From assembly GCA_964416385.1 (NCBI GenBank), contig CAYQDW010000007.1, positions 3,669-67,668 on the forward strand: 64,000 nt of DNA, read 5' to 3'. The DNA is from JAUHWL01 sp964416385 (GTDB lineage: Bacteria; Bacteroidota; Bacteroidia; Flavobacteriales; Schleiferiaceae). Under the pieces are notes generated by a model that was given only the letters and a program-made list of their open reading frames with translations, ran no database searches and had not been told where the DNA came from. Shown here in pieces: positions 53,768 through 62,577 of the stretch. A program made the position numbers and the translations under genes. How positions within the stretch are numbered: position 1 is the stretch's first letter; every line of letters starts with the position of its first letter.

Positions 53768-54961
53768 TTATTCAAAATCTGGATACAACAGATATTTCAC
53801 TCTTTGTGCTTTATATGTGCGTAAATCGCTAGCCCAACTGGCCCGAATTTCTGCTTCACTTTGTCCCGCTTTTATTTGTTCTTCAAGCTGATCTGTACCC
53901 GCCAATTTTTTAAAATATGGCATAAAAAAAGATTCCTTTTCCGGACATAGCTGATAAGCTTCTATCAACCAAAACAGATATAATTGATTGTAAGAGGGTA
54001 AAAAGCTGGTCGCGAAGTTTGTCAGATTTACACCAAAACAAACTTCGCCATTGTATTTAGGGTCTGTAGCGCCTTGGTTTGGCGTGGGTGTAAAACTGTA
54101 ATCTGAAAAGGCTGTAGACAACCACGGGGCCCCAATCTGTTGAAAGGGGTAATCTGTACCACGGCCGATAGACACCGTTGTGCCTTCAAACAGACATAAG
54201 CTTGGATAAAGCCTAACAGCTTGTTCTGTTGGCAGGTTTGGCGATGGCGCCACTGGTAATACATACGGTGTTTTATGCGTATACCCTAACAAAGGCACCA
54301 CTGTAAGCGCGCATGGTTTTGAGCTATTTAGCCAGCCCTCACCCAACACCATTTTTGCATACTCACCCACTGTTAAGCCATGCACTACAGGCACCGGATG
54401 CATACCCACAAAGCTTTCAAAACCTGGTTTTAACACTGGGCCATCTACATAATATCCATTTGGATTTGGACGGTCAAAAACAAATACCTCAATGCCCGCA
54501 TCTGCGCAGGCTTCCATAACCAAACTCATGGTGCTTATGTAGGTGTAAAATCTAGTACCTACATCTTGAATGTCGAAAATAACAACGTCTAGGCCCTGGA
54601 GCATTTCGGGCGTTGGTTTCTTAACTTGGCCATACAAAGAATAAACGGGGAGATTGGTGCGGCTATCTCTGCCATCCGCAATTTCTTCGCCAGCACTGGC
54701 AGCGCCCCTAAAGCCATGTTCTGGCGCAAAAACTTTAGTCACCGCAATTTGCATCCGCAATAAATAATCAATGAGGTGCTCACCGTTTGCACGAATACTT
54801 GTTTGATTACATACTACGGCCACATTTTTATCTTTTATGGCCGATAGGTAAACATCTTCACGATCAACACCATTTTGTATTTGCGCACCAAGCGGCAAGT
54901 TGACACTTAATAAAAAGAGCAAGCAATGCGCTACTGCTATTATTCTATTTTTGGCAACCAC
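53768..54961 (-). CDS. DUF1343 protein, NamZ-type exo-beta-N-acetylmuramidase
   Basis: 397 residues opening with GTG (MVAKNRIIAVAHCLLFLLSVNLPLGAQ is a signal peptide; no ATG is available). The conserved DUF1343 blocks are present: VAVVCNQTSI, VFAPEHGFRGAASAGEEI, SLYGQVKKPTPEMLQGLDVVIFDIQDVGTRFYTY (split), FDRPNPNG and TEQAVRLYPSLCLFEGTTVSIGRGT. NamZ enzymes remove terminal MurNAc from peptidoglycan fragments in the periplasm or outside, aiding wall recycling. Its start is only 15 nt from the divergent LolC/E-like gene. Confidence 0.92.
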   Translation of the reverse strand: MVAKNRIIAVAHCLLFLLSVNLPLGAQIQNGVDREDVYLSAIKDKNVAVVCNQTSIRANGEHLIDYLLRMQIAVTKVFAPEHGFRGAASAGEEIADGRDSRTNLPVYSLYGQVKKPTPEMLQGLDVVIFDIQDVGTRFYTYISTMSLVMEACADAGIEVFVFDRPNPNGYYVDGPVLKPGFESFVGMHPVPVVHGLTVGEYAKMVLGEGWLNSSKPCALTVVPLLGYTHKTPYVLPVAPSPNLPTEQAVRLYPSLCLFEGTTVSIGRGTDYPFQQIGAPWLSTAFSDYSFTPTPNQGATDPKYNGEVCFGVNLTNFATSFLPSYNQLYLFWLIEAYQLCPEKESFFMPYFKKLAGTDQLEEQIKAGQSEAEIRASWASDLRTYKAQRVKYLLYPDFE

Positions 54962-54976
54962 TATTATTTATTGCTT

Positions 54977-56209
54977 TTGAACGTACCATTTTATATAGCT
55001 CGGAAGATACAAAAGGATAGAGATTCTAAAGGCTCAATTATCGGCCCAGTAATCTTTGCTGCTACGCTGGCTATAGCCTTAGGTATGATCTTAATGATTG
55101 TTGCTGTAGCCACAGGGCTAGGCTTAAAGAAAGCTATAAGTGATAAAATCATTGGTTTTACAGGACATATTACAGTTACGCGATATGAGATAAATTCTAG
55201 TTATGAGCAACAAGCCATTGATTTAGACTCACTAACCAGCGCGACCATTAAAAGCATAGATGGCGTACAACAGATACAAGCCTTTGGCACAAAAGCAGGC
55301 ATACTAACCGGTAAGGAAGATTTTGAGGGCATTGTATTAAAGGGGGTTACACAGAACTATAATGCCGATTTTTTTACACAAAACCTACGGCAGGGCAAAC
55401 TGCCAATTTTTTCAGATTCGGTGCGTAATGATTCTGTTGTTATCTCTCAAAACCTCGCCAATAGGCTGCAACTCGCCCTTTATGATACCGTGCGGATGTA
55501 TTTTATTCAAGAACCACCAAGACCGCCTAAAATCAGAAAGTTTTTCATTTCTGGCATTTATGCAACAGGCCTTGAAGAATTTGATAAAACCTACATCATT
55601 GGAGATATTAAACACGTACAACGCCTTAATGGCTGGAAGAATACAGAGGTTGGCGGCTATGAAATTTTTCTTACTTCAACCAAAAATGTTGAAGATAAAA
55701 CCCAGCAATTACGCAGCTTTTTACCCTATGATGTAGATGCAAGAAGTATGCGCAGCGAAAATGAACAGCTTTTTCAATGGTTAGATCTTTTCGACTTAAA
55801 CATCTATCTCATCCTCAGCATTATGGTTATTGTGGCCATAATTAATATGGTTAGCGCGCTATTGATCCTCATTTTAGACCGCACCCATATGATTGGTTTG
55901 CTCAAGGCACTCGGCCTTTCTAATTTAAGGCTGATGTATATTTTTCTATACCAAAGCATTCAAATTATTGTTAGAGGTTTAATTTGGGGAAATGCTATTG
56001 GTATTGGTATTTGCCTTTTGCAACAAGAGGCGGGCATTTTTAAACTTGACCCAGAAACCTATTATGTTTCTGAAGCGCCGGTATTAATAGATATACCCGT
56101 ACTGCTGGCGTTAAATGCCGGTATACTTTTAATCTGCCTTGTTACACTTTTAATTCCAGCGCTCTTGGTTGGGCGTATTAGCCCGGTTAAAGCCTTGCGC
56201 TATGAATAA
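54977..56209 (+). CDS. ABC transporter permease, FtsX/LolC/LolE family
   Basis: About 410 residues. I place the start at the TTG at 54977 (MNVPFYIARKIQKDRDSKG fits family N-termini); an ATG 51 nt earlier would lie inside the NamZ gene and add an unlikely RYCYYSIFGNHYY stretch. One N-terminal helix (VIFAATLAIALGMILMIVAVATGLG), a periplasmic domain of about 220 residues, then three helices with the FtsX pattern (LILSIMVIVAIINMVSALLILILDRTHMIGLLKALG, split) and a final LLVGRISPVKALRYE. It could be the partner of the LolD-like ATPase at 22327 in lipoprotein release. Confidence 0.85.
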   Translation: MNVPFYIARKIQKDRDSKGSIIGPVIFAATLAIALGMILMIVAVATGLGLKKAISDKIIGFTGHITVTRYEINSSYEQQAIDLDSLTSATIKSIDGVQQIQAFGTKAGILTGKEDFEGIVLKGVTQNYNADFFTQNLRQGKLPIFSDSVRNDSVVISQNLANRLQLALYDTVRMYFIQEPPRPPKIRKFFISGIYATGLEEFDKTYIIGDIKHVQRLNGWKNTEVGGYEIFLTSTKNVEDKTQQLRSFLPYDVDARSMRSENEQLFQWLDLFDLNIYLILSIMVIVAIINMVSALLILILDRTHMIGLLKALGLSNLRLMYIFLYQSIQIIVRGLIWGNAIGIGICLLQQEAGIFKLDPETYYVSEAPVLIDIPVLLALNAGILLICLVTLLIPALLVGRISPVKALRYE

Positions 56210-56287
56210 AAATGGCTAATTGTTTTATTCACTTTGGCCTCATAAATCACCTTTTGAATTGATTTTACTTTTTACCTTGGCTGCAAC

Positions 56288-56887
56288 ATGATACTAGAAA
56301 AATTAGCAGCATTCAATTTGATTTTAGGTTCTGCCTCGCCCCGCCGGAAAGAATTACTCACCAACGCAGGATTTCAATTTACCATCAGAACCGCAAATAC
56401 TAATGAAGAAGCACCAGCGCATCTTAACGGGCACGAAACGGCCATACATATAGCACGTGAAAAGGCCAACGCGCTGCGTGATGCACTTGATGAAAGAGAT
56501 CTTTTAATCACTGCCGATACTGAAGTGTGGTTTGCACAAAAGCGTTTTGGTAAACCCGAGAGCTTGATGCATGCCCAAGATATGCTCAAACAACTTTCTG
56601 GTAACAGCCATGAGGTTATTAGCGGGGTGTGCTTTACCACTGCCGGCAAAGCGCATTGCTTTACGGTTAGTACTGAAGTTACCATGCGCACACTTACAGA
56701 TGATGAGATTTCATATTACCTCAAAAATGGAAATCCTTTAGACAAAGCTGGCGCTTACGGCATACAAGAATGGATTGGCCTGGTGGGCATTGCACGTATT
56801 AACGGTAGCTATACCAATGTTGTTGGCTTGCCCATGAGTGCGCTATATCAAGAATTGGAAAATTTCATTAAAACCCTTAACCCCTAA
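56288..56887 (+). CDS. maf: Maf-family nucleoside triphosphate pyrophosphatase
   Basis: 199 residues, the usual Maf size. LILGSASPRRKELLTNAGF gives the S-x-S-P-R-R nucleotide site, ADTEVWF the catalytic Asp/Glu, FGKPESLMHAQDMLKQLSGNSHEVISGV the conserved central loop, and DKAGAYGIQEWIGL the C-terminal signature. It hydrolyses non-canonical or excess dTTP/UTP-type nucleotides. Followed 11 nt later by the PLP lyase gene, probably co-transcribed. Confidence 0.95.
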   Translation: MILEKLAAFNLILGSASPRRKELLTNAGFQFTIRTANTNEEAPAHLNGHETAIHIAREKANALRDALDERDLLITADTEVWFAQKRFGKPESLMHAQDMLKQLSGNSHEVISGVCFTTAGKAHCFTVSTEVTMRTLTDDEISYYLKNGNPLDKAGAYGIQEWIGLVGIARINGSYTNVVGLPMSALYQELENFIKTLNP

Positions 56888-56898
56888 AGAATAATTAT

Positions 56899-58107
56899 AT
56901 GTCATTTAATCCCGCAAATAGCATTCAAGATTTACAGTATTTTGGTGAATTTGGAGGCGTTAATCCATCCATAGAGGATAGCAGCACGTATACATTTCTG
57001 CACGCCAAATCGATGGAGGAGCTTTTTGAAATAGAAAAAGAGGGCTGTTATTTATATGCCCGCCATACCAACCCAAATAACAAATATTTAAGTGATGCTA
57101 TTGCCGCGATGGAAGGCACGGAAGCGGCGCATTGCTCAGGAAGTGGCATGGGCAGCATCAGCTCTGTAATTATGCAGCTATGTAGCGCAAGTGATCATAT
57201 TGTTAGTAGCAGAACCATTTATGGCGGTACCTATGCCTTAATGAAAAACCTGTTGCCAAGATTTGGCATCACCACTTCTTTTGTAAATATCAATGATTTT
57301 GAAGCCGTTGAGAGAGCCATCACTAAGAATACACGGGTGCTCTATTGCGAAACTCTAAGCAACCCTTTGTTAGAAGTTTCAGATATATCTCGACTTTCAG
57401 AAATCGCCAAACGGCATAATCTAACCCTAGTGGTAGATAACACATTTACACCGCTGGTATTTTGCCCGGCAAAATTGGGAGCAGATGTTGTTGTGCATAG
57501 CCTAACCAAATTTATAAATGGTACGAGTGATGCTGTTGGTGGTGTTACTTGTGGGCCGAAGCAGTTAATCGCTGGCATGATGGATGTTAATTCTGGAACA
57601 AGCATGCTTCTCGGTCCTGTTTTAGATGGCATGCGCAGTGCAAGTATGCTAAAGAATTTGCACAGTTTACCTGTACGTATGGAGCGCCATAGCCGCAATG
57701 CCATGTATGTTGCAACCAAGTTGGAAGAAATGGGCATGAATGTGCGCTATCCCGGTTTGGCAAGTCATCCACAACATGAGTTGTATACCAAATACATGAA
57801 TACCGAATTTGGCTATGGCGGCATGCTTACCCTTGATATGGGCACACTTGACAAGGCCAACCAACTTATGGAAATGATGCAAAATGAAAACATCGGATAC
57901 CTAGCAGTTAGTCTTGGTTTTTACAAAACCCTATTCTCTGCCCCAGGAACGAGTACCAGTAGCGAAATACCAGAAGATGAACAAAAAGAAATGGGCCTGA
58001 GCCTTGGCATTGTACGCTTTAGCATTGGGCTAGATCATGACATTGAACGCACTTTTGAAAAAATTAAAAGTTGCATTCAATTTGTAATAAATAATGCGAG
58101 TGCTTAA
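56899..58107 (+). CDS. trans-sulfuration family PLP enzyme (methionine gamma-lyase-like)
   Basis: 402 residues, Cys/Met-metabolism PLP family. The PLP lysine is Lys204 in HSLTKFINGTSDAVGG; upstream are RHTNPNNKYLSDAIAAMEGTEAAHCSGSGMGSISSV (split) with the phosphate-binding loop, YCETLSNPLLEVSDI and VVDNTFTPLVF with the Asp. The start GEFGGVNPSIEDSSTYTF replaces the usual tetramer arm. Active-site Cys of true methionine gamma-lyases is not obvious at the expected loop, so cystathionine-type or other gamma-elimination is equally possible. Its stop overlaps the converging VWA gene by 4 nt. Confidence 0.88.
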   Translation: MSFNPANSIQDLQYFGEFGGVNPSIEDSSTYTFLHAKSMEELFEIEKEGCYLYARHTNPNNKYLSDAIAAMEGTEAAHCSGSGMGSISSVIMQLCSASDHIVSSRTIYGGTYALMKNLLPRFGITTSFVNINDFEAVERAITKNTRVLYCETLSNPLLEVSDISRLSEIAKRHNLTLVVDNTFTPLVFCPAKLGADVVVHSLTKFINGTSDAVGGVTCGPKQLIAGMMDVNSGTSMLLGPVLDGMRSASMLKNLHSLPVRMERHSRNAMYVATKLEEMGMNVRYPGLASHPQHELYTKYMNTEFGYGGMLTLDMGTLDKANQLMEMMQNENIGYLAVSLGFYKTLFSAPGTSTSSEIPEDEQKEMGLSLGIVRFSIGLDHDIERTFEKIKSCIQFVINNASA

Positions 58108-60134
58108 ATCCTGCCAAAATACCTTCTAAGCGCCCATTCTGTGCCTAATAGCGCAATGGCTATGATTAATAACCACCAGAAGTCTACCAGCGGGATGGTA
58201 TCATAAGAAATACGCTCTAGAGGTTTTAGGTTTGGCAGGCGCTCAATTGTGCTTAGTAGTTCTGCTTCCTGACCAGCCATGTAAAAGGTACCTTTTGTGG
58301 CCTGTGCCATTTGGTTGAGAAGGTTAAAATCAGCGCGTGTATTTTGTTGTTCAAGCCCGAAGTCTTCAACCAAAAATTCGCCAGATTTTCGCAGCGTTTC
58401 TGCACCCAATCGGGCCTCAACCATAAACGTGTATCTGCCCGCACGCAAGCCATTGATGTCTACTTCAAAAGCTTTGTTTTTTGGCAACATCGCGTAAGAC
58501 GTTTGCGCCGCTGCTTCATCGGTAAGTACCAAATCTACCTTGGCGCTTGTTGTTACATTAAATGCAGCGTCATAAACTTCTGCTTTAATCATGGCCTGTT
58601 CACCAATTGCAATGCGTGGTTTATAAACCACATTTAACCGCTCTTTAGAGTTGTCTGAGGTGAGATATTGGGCCGTTAATTGCAACCATTCATCAACAGT
58701 TTTATGCGATTGATTTTCTCTGTAATCCTCCGTTCGTAACTTCCAAAGGCCGCTAAAAGGAAATATAACCATTCTTCGATCTTCAGCTTCGCCATACAAA
58801 GCCACAACGTCTTGCTTTTGCGCTAAGAGGTTTATAAAAGTAGACGCTGTGGTGAGCGTACCCGTTGGCAAGATTCGTGGTGGTAGGCGCTTTAGATTTT
58901 CTTGCGCATCTTGTGAAATGGTAAATAAGCCGAATGCGTTATTAATGACCACCGAACTGTGGGATGTAGTCGCTGGTTTTTGCCATGTAGCCCCCGGGAG
59001 AATTTGTTGTACCGCAAGAGGCGCCACTTGGAAATCAATGAACAACCATATTGGCCCCTTATAGGCGTTTAATAAGGATTGATACTGTTCAGGCGGGGCA
59101 CCAGCCTGTAAAAAAAGAATAAGTAAGTCTGTGTCTGCGTAGTCTACTTTGTCTAAAAGCTGATGAAAATCCACCTCATAAGCATCAACAGACCTAAGCG
59201 CTTCACGCACCGCAGAAACATCTGGCGCAGGGGCATGACTAACAACGGAAATTTGCTTTCTTTTTTCAATCACCTCTAAGTAAAACCGTTGAAGATTGTT
59301 ACTGGTATTCTTCTCTGCCGCGTTGGCCGCAATCTCAATATCGTAGGCATAAAGACCAGGCTTTTCTGCGTTTATGCTGAAATTTATCGTCTCTACAAAT
59401 TTTTGCGATGGTATAGCAAGATCCTTCTTAGAAACCACTTTTTTGTTCTGTAAAAGCGATATTGTGGTTTTTTCGCCAGCCAAAGCGGTGGCCTTTACCG
59501 TAACTTCAATGATCACATCATCTCCTTGATAAGCAAATCTTGGGGCATTTATCGCGTAAATAGACAAGTCGCGTTGCAAGGCACTATCACCAACTCCTAA
59601 AGAAAAAACAGGTATTAACGCCTCTTCTGCCACATACAATGGGTTTTCACCCCGATTATAGATGCCATCAGAAACTAATATTACCGCTGCCAAACGGTCT
59701 TTATCTTGAGTATTATAAACCTGCCGTAAGGCCTGTGCCAGATTAGTTTCAGCGCCTTTAAAGTCTAAATCAGTGTTACGCAAATTACCATCAAACACAT
59801 AATTGGCTTGTTCAACTTCTGATAAACGCGCCAACTGTTCATTGAGGTTAGTTGTAATGGCTTGCACCTGCTCTATTTCCTGCTCAGAAAGCATAGAGCT
59901 ACTGTTATCTGACAATACAGCAATGAGCGGCTTAACGAGGGTTTTGTTTTTAAAAGGAATAAGTGGTGCCAATAAAACAAACAGCAGCAATGCAAAAGCC
60001 AGACTTCGCAAAGCAAAAAGTGCTACGCGCACTGTTTTATTGTCGAATTGTTGCTGCCGAAAATAAAGAAGCATTGCCAGCGCTAAACCGCCAGCAATAC
60101 TTATAAATGATAAGAATATGAGGTTTACTACCAA
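58104..60134 (-). CDS. membrane-anchored von Willebrand factor A-like protein
   Basis: 676 residues read from a TTG (no ATG nearby). Two N-terminal membrane helices (about 3-24 and 37-57), then a VWA-like domain starting at PLIAVLSDNSSSML, whose DNSSS fits the metal-site pattern D-x-S-x-S; VILVSDGIYNRGENP is the next strand. The remaining periplasmic part has CARDB-like beta domains and a Rossmann-like region (DLLILFLQAG...), and a final helix (FWWLLIIAIALLGTEWALRRYFG). This is the usual organisation of Bacteroidota BatA/BatB-type relatives, but without an AAA+ MoxR partner nearby. Function unknown. Confidence 0.82.
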   Translation of the reverse strand: MVVNLIFLSFISIAGGLALAMLLYFRQQQFDNKTVRVALFALRSLAFALLLFVLLAPLIPFKNKTLVKPLIAVLSDNSSSMLSEQEIEQVQAITTNLNEQLARLSEVEQANYVFDGNLRNTDLDFKGAETNLAQALRQVYNTQDKDRLAAVILVSDGIYNRGENPLYVAEEALIPVFSLGVGDSALQRDLSIYAINAPRFAYQGDDVIIEVTVKATALAGEKTTISLLQNKKVVSKKDLAIPSQKFVETINFSINAEKPGLYAYDIEIAANAAEKNTSNNLQRFYLEVIEKRKQISVVSHAPAPDVSAVREALRSVDAYEVDFHQLLDKVDYADTDLLILFLQAGAPPEQYQSLLNAYKGPIWLFIDFQVAPLAVQQILPGATWQKPATTSHSSVVINNAFGLFTISQDAQENLKRLPPRILPTGTLTTASTFINLLAQKQDVVALYGEAEDRRMVIFPFSGLWKLRTEDYRENQSHKTVDEWLQLTAQYLTSDNSKERLNVVYKPRIAIGEQAMIKAEVYDAAFNVTTSAKVDLVLTDEAAAQTSYAMLPKNKAFEVDINGLRAGRYTFMVEARLGAETLRKSGEFLVEDFGLEQQNTRADFNLLNQMAQATKGTFYMAGQEAELLSTIERLPNLKPLERISYDTIPLVDFWWLLIIAIALLGTEWALRRYFGRI

Positions 60135-60150
60135 TGAATTACAAATGCTT

Positions 60151-60897
60151 TTAGGTCAACATGCCACCATCAACATTAAGCACCTGCCCTGTAATGTAAC
60201 CGCTTAGATCACTGGCCAGAAAAACACAAGCATTTGCTACATCTTCTGGTGTGCCACCGCGTTTCAACGGTATGGCATCTCGCCACCCCTGAACGGTATT
60301 TTCATCTAAAACGGCCGTCATTTCTGTTTCTATAAAACCTGGCGCTATGGCATTACAACGGATGTTTCTGCTGCCCAATTCAAGGGCTATAGATTTAGTA
60401 AAACCTATCGCTCCGGCCTTACTGGCAGCATAATTAGCCTGCCCAGCGTTGCCTTTTACACCTACCACAGAACTTATGTTTATAATAGAACCTTTGCGCT
60501 GCTTTAACATGGTGCGCTGCACGGCCTTAGTCATGTTAAACACACTGTTTAAGTTCACCTGTATTACACGGTTAAAGTCTTCTTCGCCCATGCGCATGAG
60601 CAAATTATCTTTGGTAATGCCCGCATTATTTACAACAATATCTATCTGCCCAAAATCTGCCAATACATCCGCAACCAATTTTTCAGCATCTGCCATTTGG
60701 CTGGCATCACTGCGATAGCCTTTTACAGTGGTACCGTATTGCGCCAATTCGTTTTCTAGCGCTTGGCCTTGCTCTACAGAGCTCAAGTATGTAAAAGCCA
60801 CATTGGCACCTTGCTGTGCAAATGCCGTTGCAATACCTTTACCAATACCCTTGCTGGCACCGGTAATAATAGCTGTTTTTCCTTCTAGTAATTTCAT
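60151..60897 (-). CDS. fabG: 3-oxoacyl-[acyl-carrier-protein] reductase
   Basis: 248 residues, classical short-chain dehydrogenase. NADP loop TGASKGIGKGIA (12-23), NNAG at 90-93, catalytic Ser143, Tyr156 and Lys160 (YAASKAG), and the C-terminal end GYITGQVLNVDGGMLT typical of FabG. It reduces 3-ketoacyl-ACP in fatty-acid elongation. It starts 5 nt after the SPOR-like gene's stop and is followed 16 nt later by the VWA gene, so these three are likely one transcript. Confidence 0.94.
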   Translation of the reverse strand: MKLLEGKTAIITGASKGIGKGIATAFAQQGANVAFTYLSSVEQGQALENELAQYGTTVKGYRSDASQMADAEKLVADVLADFGQIDIVVNNAGITKDNLLMRMGEEDFNRVIQVNLNSVFNMTKAVQRTMLKQRKGSIINISSVVGVKGNAGQANYAASKAGAIGFTKSIALELGSRNIRCNAIAPGFIETEMTAVLDENTVQGWRDAIPLKRGGTPEDVANACVFLASDLSGYITGQVLNVDGGMLT

Positions 60898-60902
60898 ACT
60901 TA

Positions 60903-61463
60903 TTATTCAGGTTTGTTTTGTTCTTCTTTTTTTGACGCTTCTATAAGTCCTAGAGGCTTATTGTTTTCATAGGCCACAATGTATACGTTGTCTAATCCTA
61001 AACGTACCATCTGCGTTTGAAATTCCTGAGCATCTTTAAAACGCGTAAAAGCACCAAGGCTTATCTTTTTAAATCCATTAATTGAATCTTGATACAGCCC
61101 TTCTATATTTTGCTTGTATACATCAAGATCAAAGCCCTCATAAGCCCCTAACTGAACCCGATACACAAGACTGCCATCATCTTTACGATTCCATTTCTCT
61201 ATGTTGCCATCACGTGCAATAACCGCCTGTAAATCTTCTTCTTGTGGTGGTGGAACGGCTTTTGGATAAAATAAGCCGTAGGCTATATACAGCGCAGACG
61301 CGAGCAACAAAACGCCAAAAACCCAAGTTAGAATGTTTGGTTTGTTTTCTTGTTTAGAAGACGCCAACTCTTGATTTAAACGATTATTCTCGGCTTCGAG
61401 ACGTTTTTTGTCATCTTCGAGCGCTGCGAGTTTTTCTTTGATTTCTTGTGGGATAAACAGCAT
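60903..61463 (-). CDS. membrane-anchored SPOR-like protein
   Basis: 186 residues. A coiled coil (about 8-40, EIKEKLAALEDDKKRLEAENNRLNQ) precedes one membrane helix (44-66). After it, a linker leads to a C-terminal repeat-like pair, VYRVQLGAYEGFDLDVYKQNIEGL and KISLGAFTRFKDAQEFQTQMVRLGLDNVYIVAYENN, that fits SPOR domains (peptidoglycan denuded-glycan binding). Orientation would place the coiled coil in the cytoplasm and SPOR in the periplasm. First gene before fabG. Confidence 0.8.
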   Translation of the reverse strand: MLFIPQEIKEKLAALEDDKKRLEAENNRLNQELASSKQENKPNILTWVFGVLLLASALYIAYGLFYPKAVPPPQEEDLQAVIARDGNIEKWNRKDDGSLVYRVQLGAYEGFDLDVYKQNIEGLYQDSINGFKKISLGAFTRFKDAQEFQTQMVRLGLDNVYIVAYENNKPLGLIEASKKEEQNKPE

Positions 61464-61545
61464 GGGTTGAAAGTAGAAAATTATGCTGAATTACAGGATT
61501 ATCGTTTAATAAAGATAGGCCTTACACGTAGGGCACTGTGGTACA

Positions 61546-61579
61546 AATAAAAAAGGCCAACCTTATGGCCAGCCTTTTT
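61546..61579 (-). terminator. Rho-independent terminator after sucD
   Basis: On the minus strand AAAAAGGC (61579-61572) pairs with GCCTTTTT (61557-61550), with a G/C-rich inner part (GGCCA/TGGCC is an alternative inner stem), followed by a T-rich tract (TTATTT). It starts 12 nt after the sucD stop. Confidence 0.8.
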
Positions 61580-61591
61580 AGTATCAATGTA

Positions 61592-62461
61592 TTAACCTAA
61601 CAGCTCTGCCATTTTTTGACCGATATGTGCCGGGCTATCCACAACGTGAATACCGCATTCGCGCATAATGGCTTTCTTAGCCTGAGCGGTATCATCTTTA
61701 CCACCTACAATGGCTCCTGCATGCCCCATAGTACGACCGGCAGGTGCGGTTTCTCCGGCTATAAAACCAACAACAGGCTTTGTGCCGTGCGCCTTAATCC
61801 ATTCGGCCGCAAGCGCCTCTAGATTACCGCCAATTTCACCAATCATTACAATACCCTTAGTTTCTGGGTCATTCATCAGCAATTCTACAGCTTCTTTAGT
61901 GGTAGTGCCGATAATTGGGTCGCCACCAATACCAATAGCTGTAGTAATACCCAAACCAGCTTTTACAACTTGGTCTGCCGCCTCATAAGTAAGCGTACCA
62001 GATTTAGACACAATACCCACGCTGCCTTTCTTGAACACAAAACCAGGCATAATACCCACTTTGGCTTCATCTGCGGTAATAATACCTGGGCAATTCGGAC
62101 CGATTAATGTACAATCTCTTTGGTCTATATAAGCCTTAACCTTCACCATATCTTTTACAGGAATACCTTCTGTAATGGCCACGATAACTTTAATACCAGC
62201 CTCTGCGGCTTCCATAATACCATCTGCAGCAAATGCTGGAGGCACAAAAATGATAGACACATCAGCGCCGGTGGTTTTAACGGCATCTGCTACCGTATTA
62301 AAAACGGGTTTGCCCAAATGCTCTTGTCCTCCTTTGCCTGGGGTTACACCACCAACCACGTTGGTGCCATATTCTATCATTTGGCTGGCATGAAAAGTAC
62401 CTTCTTTGCCTGTAAAGCCTTGAACAATAATTTTTGAATTTTTATTTACGAGAACGCTCAT
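61592..62461 (-). CDS. sucD: succinyl-CoA ligase, alpha subunit
   Basis: 289 residues from the ATG at 62461 (MSVLVNKNSKIIVQGFTGKEGTFH matches SucD start; the open frame runs 52 codons further through the promoter and into the divergent gene, so it is not the start). CoA-binding Rossmann domain with GFTGKEGTFHA and GGVTPGKGG, then IGPNCPGII, and the phosphohistidine His247 in GHAGAIVGG. Partner of SucC (20932-22122). Not in an operon with it; own promoter and terminator. Confidence 0.97.
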   Translation of the reverse strand: MSVLVNKNSKIIVQGFTGKEGTFHASQMIEYGTNVVGGVTPGKGGQEHLGKPVFNTVADAVKTTGADVSIIFVPPAFAADGIMEAAEAGIKVIVAITEGIPVKDMVKVKAYIDQRDCTLIGPNCPGIITADEAKVGIMPGFVFKKGSVGIVSKSGTLTYEAADQVVKAGLGITTAIGIGGDPIIGTTTKEAVELLMNDPETKGIVMIGEIGGNLEALAAEWIKAHGTKPVVGFIAGETAPAGRTMGHAGAIVGGKDDTAQAKKAIMRECGIHVVDSPAHIGQKMAELLG

Positions 62462-62489
62462 GATTTGCGGATTTTCATTTTGAGGTGCG

Positions 62490-62497
62490 CAAAAATA
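62490..62497 (-). promoter_or_regulatory. sucD -7 element within a 14-nt core shared with sucC
   Basis: TATTTTTG on the minus strand, 28 nt before the ATG, lies in GGCCTATTTTTGCG (62501-62488), identical to the sucC upstream core (22152-22139). Confidence 0.65.
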
Positions 62498-62577
62498 GGC
62501 CTTTAGCTGATAGGAGAAAATTAAAATCAAAAGGTTCTGATGTAAATCATCCACAGCAATTTGCGCACTTTTGCAGC

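Noticed and set aside
61464..61591. tRNA or small RNA between sucD and the SPOR-like gene
   Set aside because: No cloverleaf, T-loop (GTTCRA) or 3' CCA is present; the only structure is the sucD terminator.
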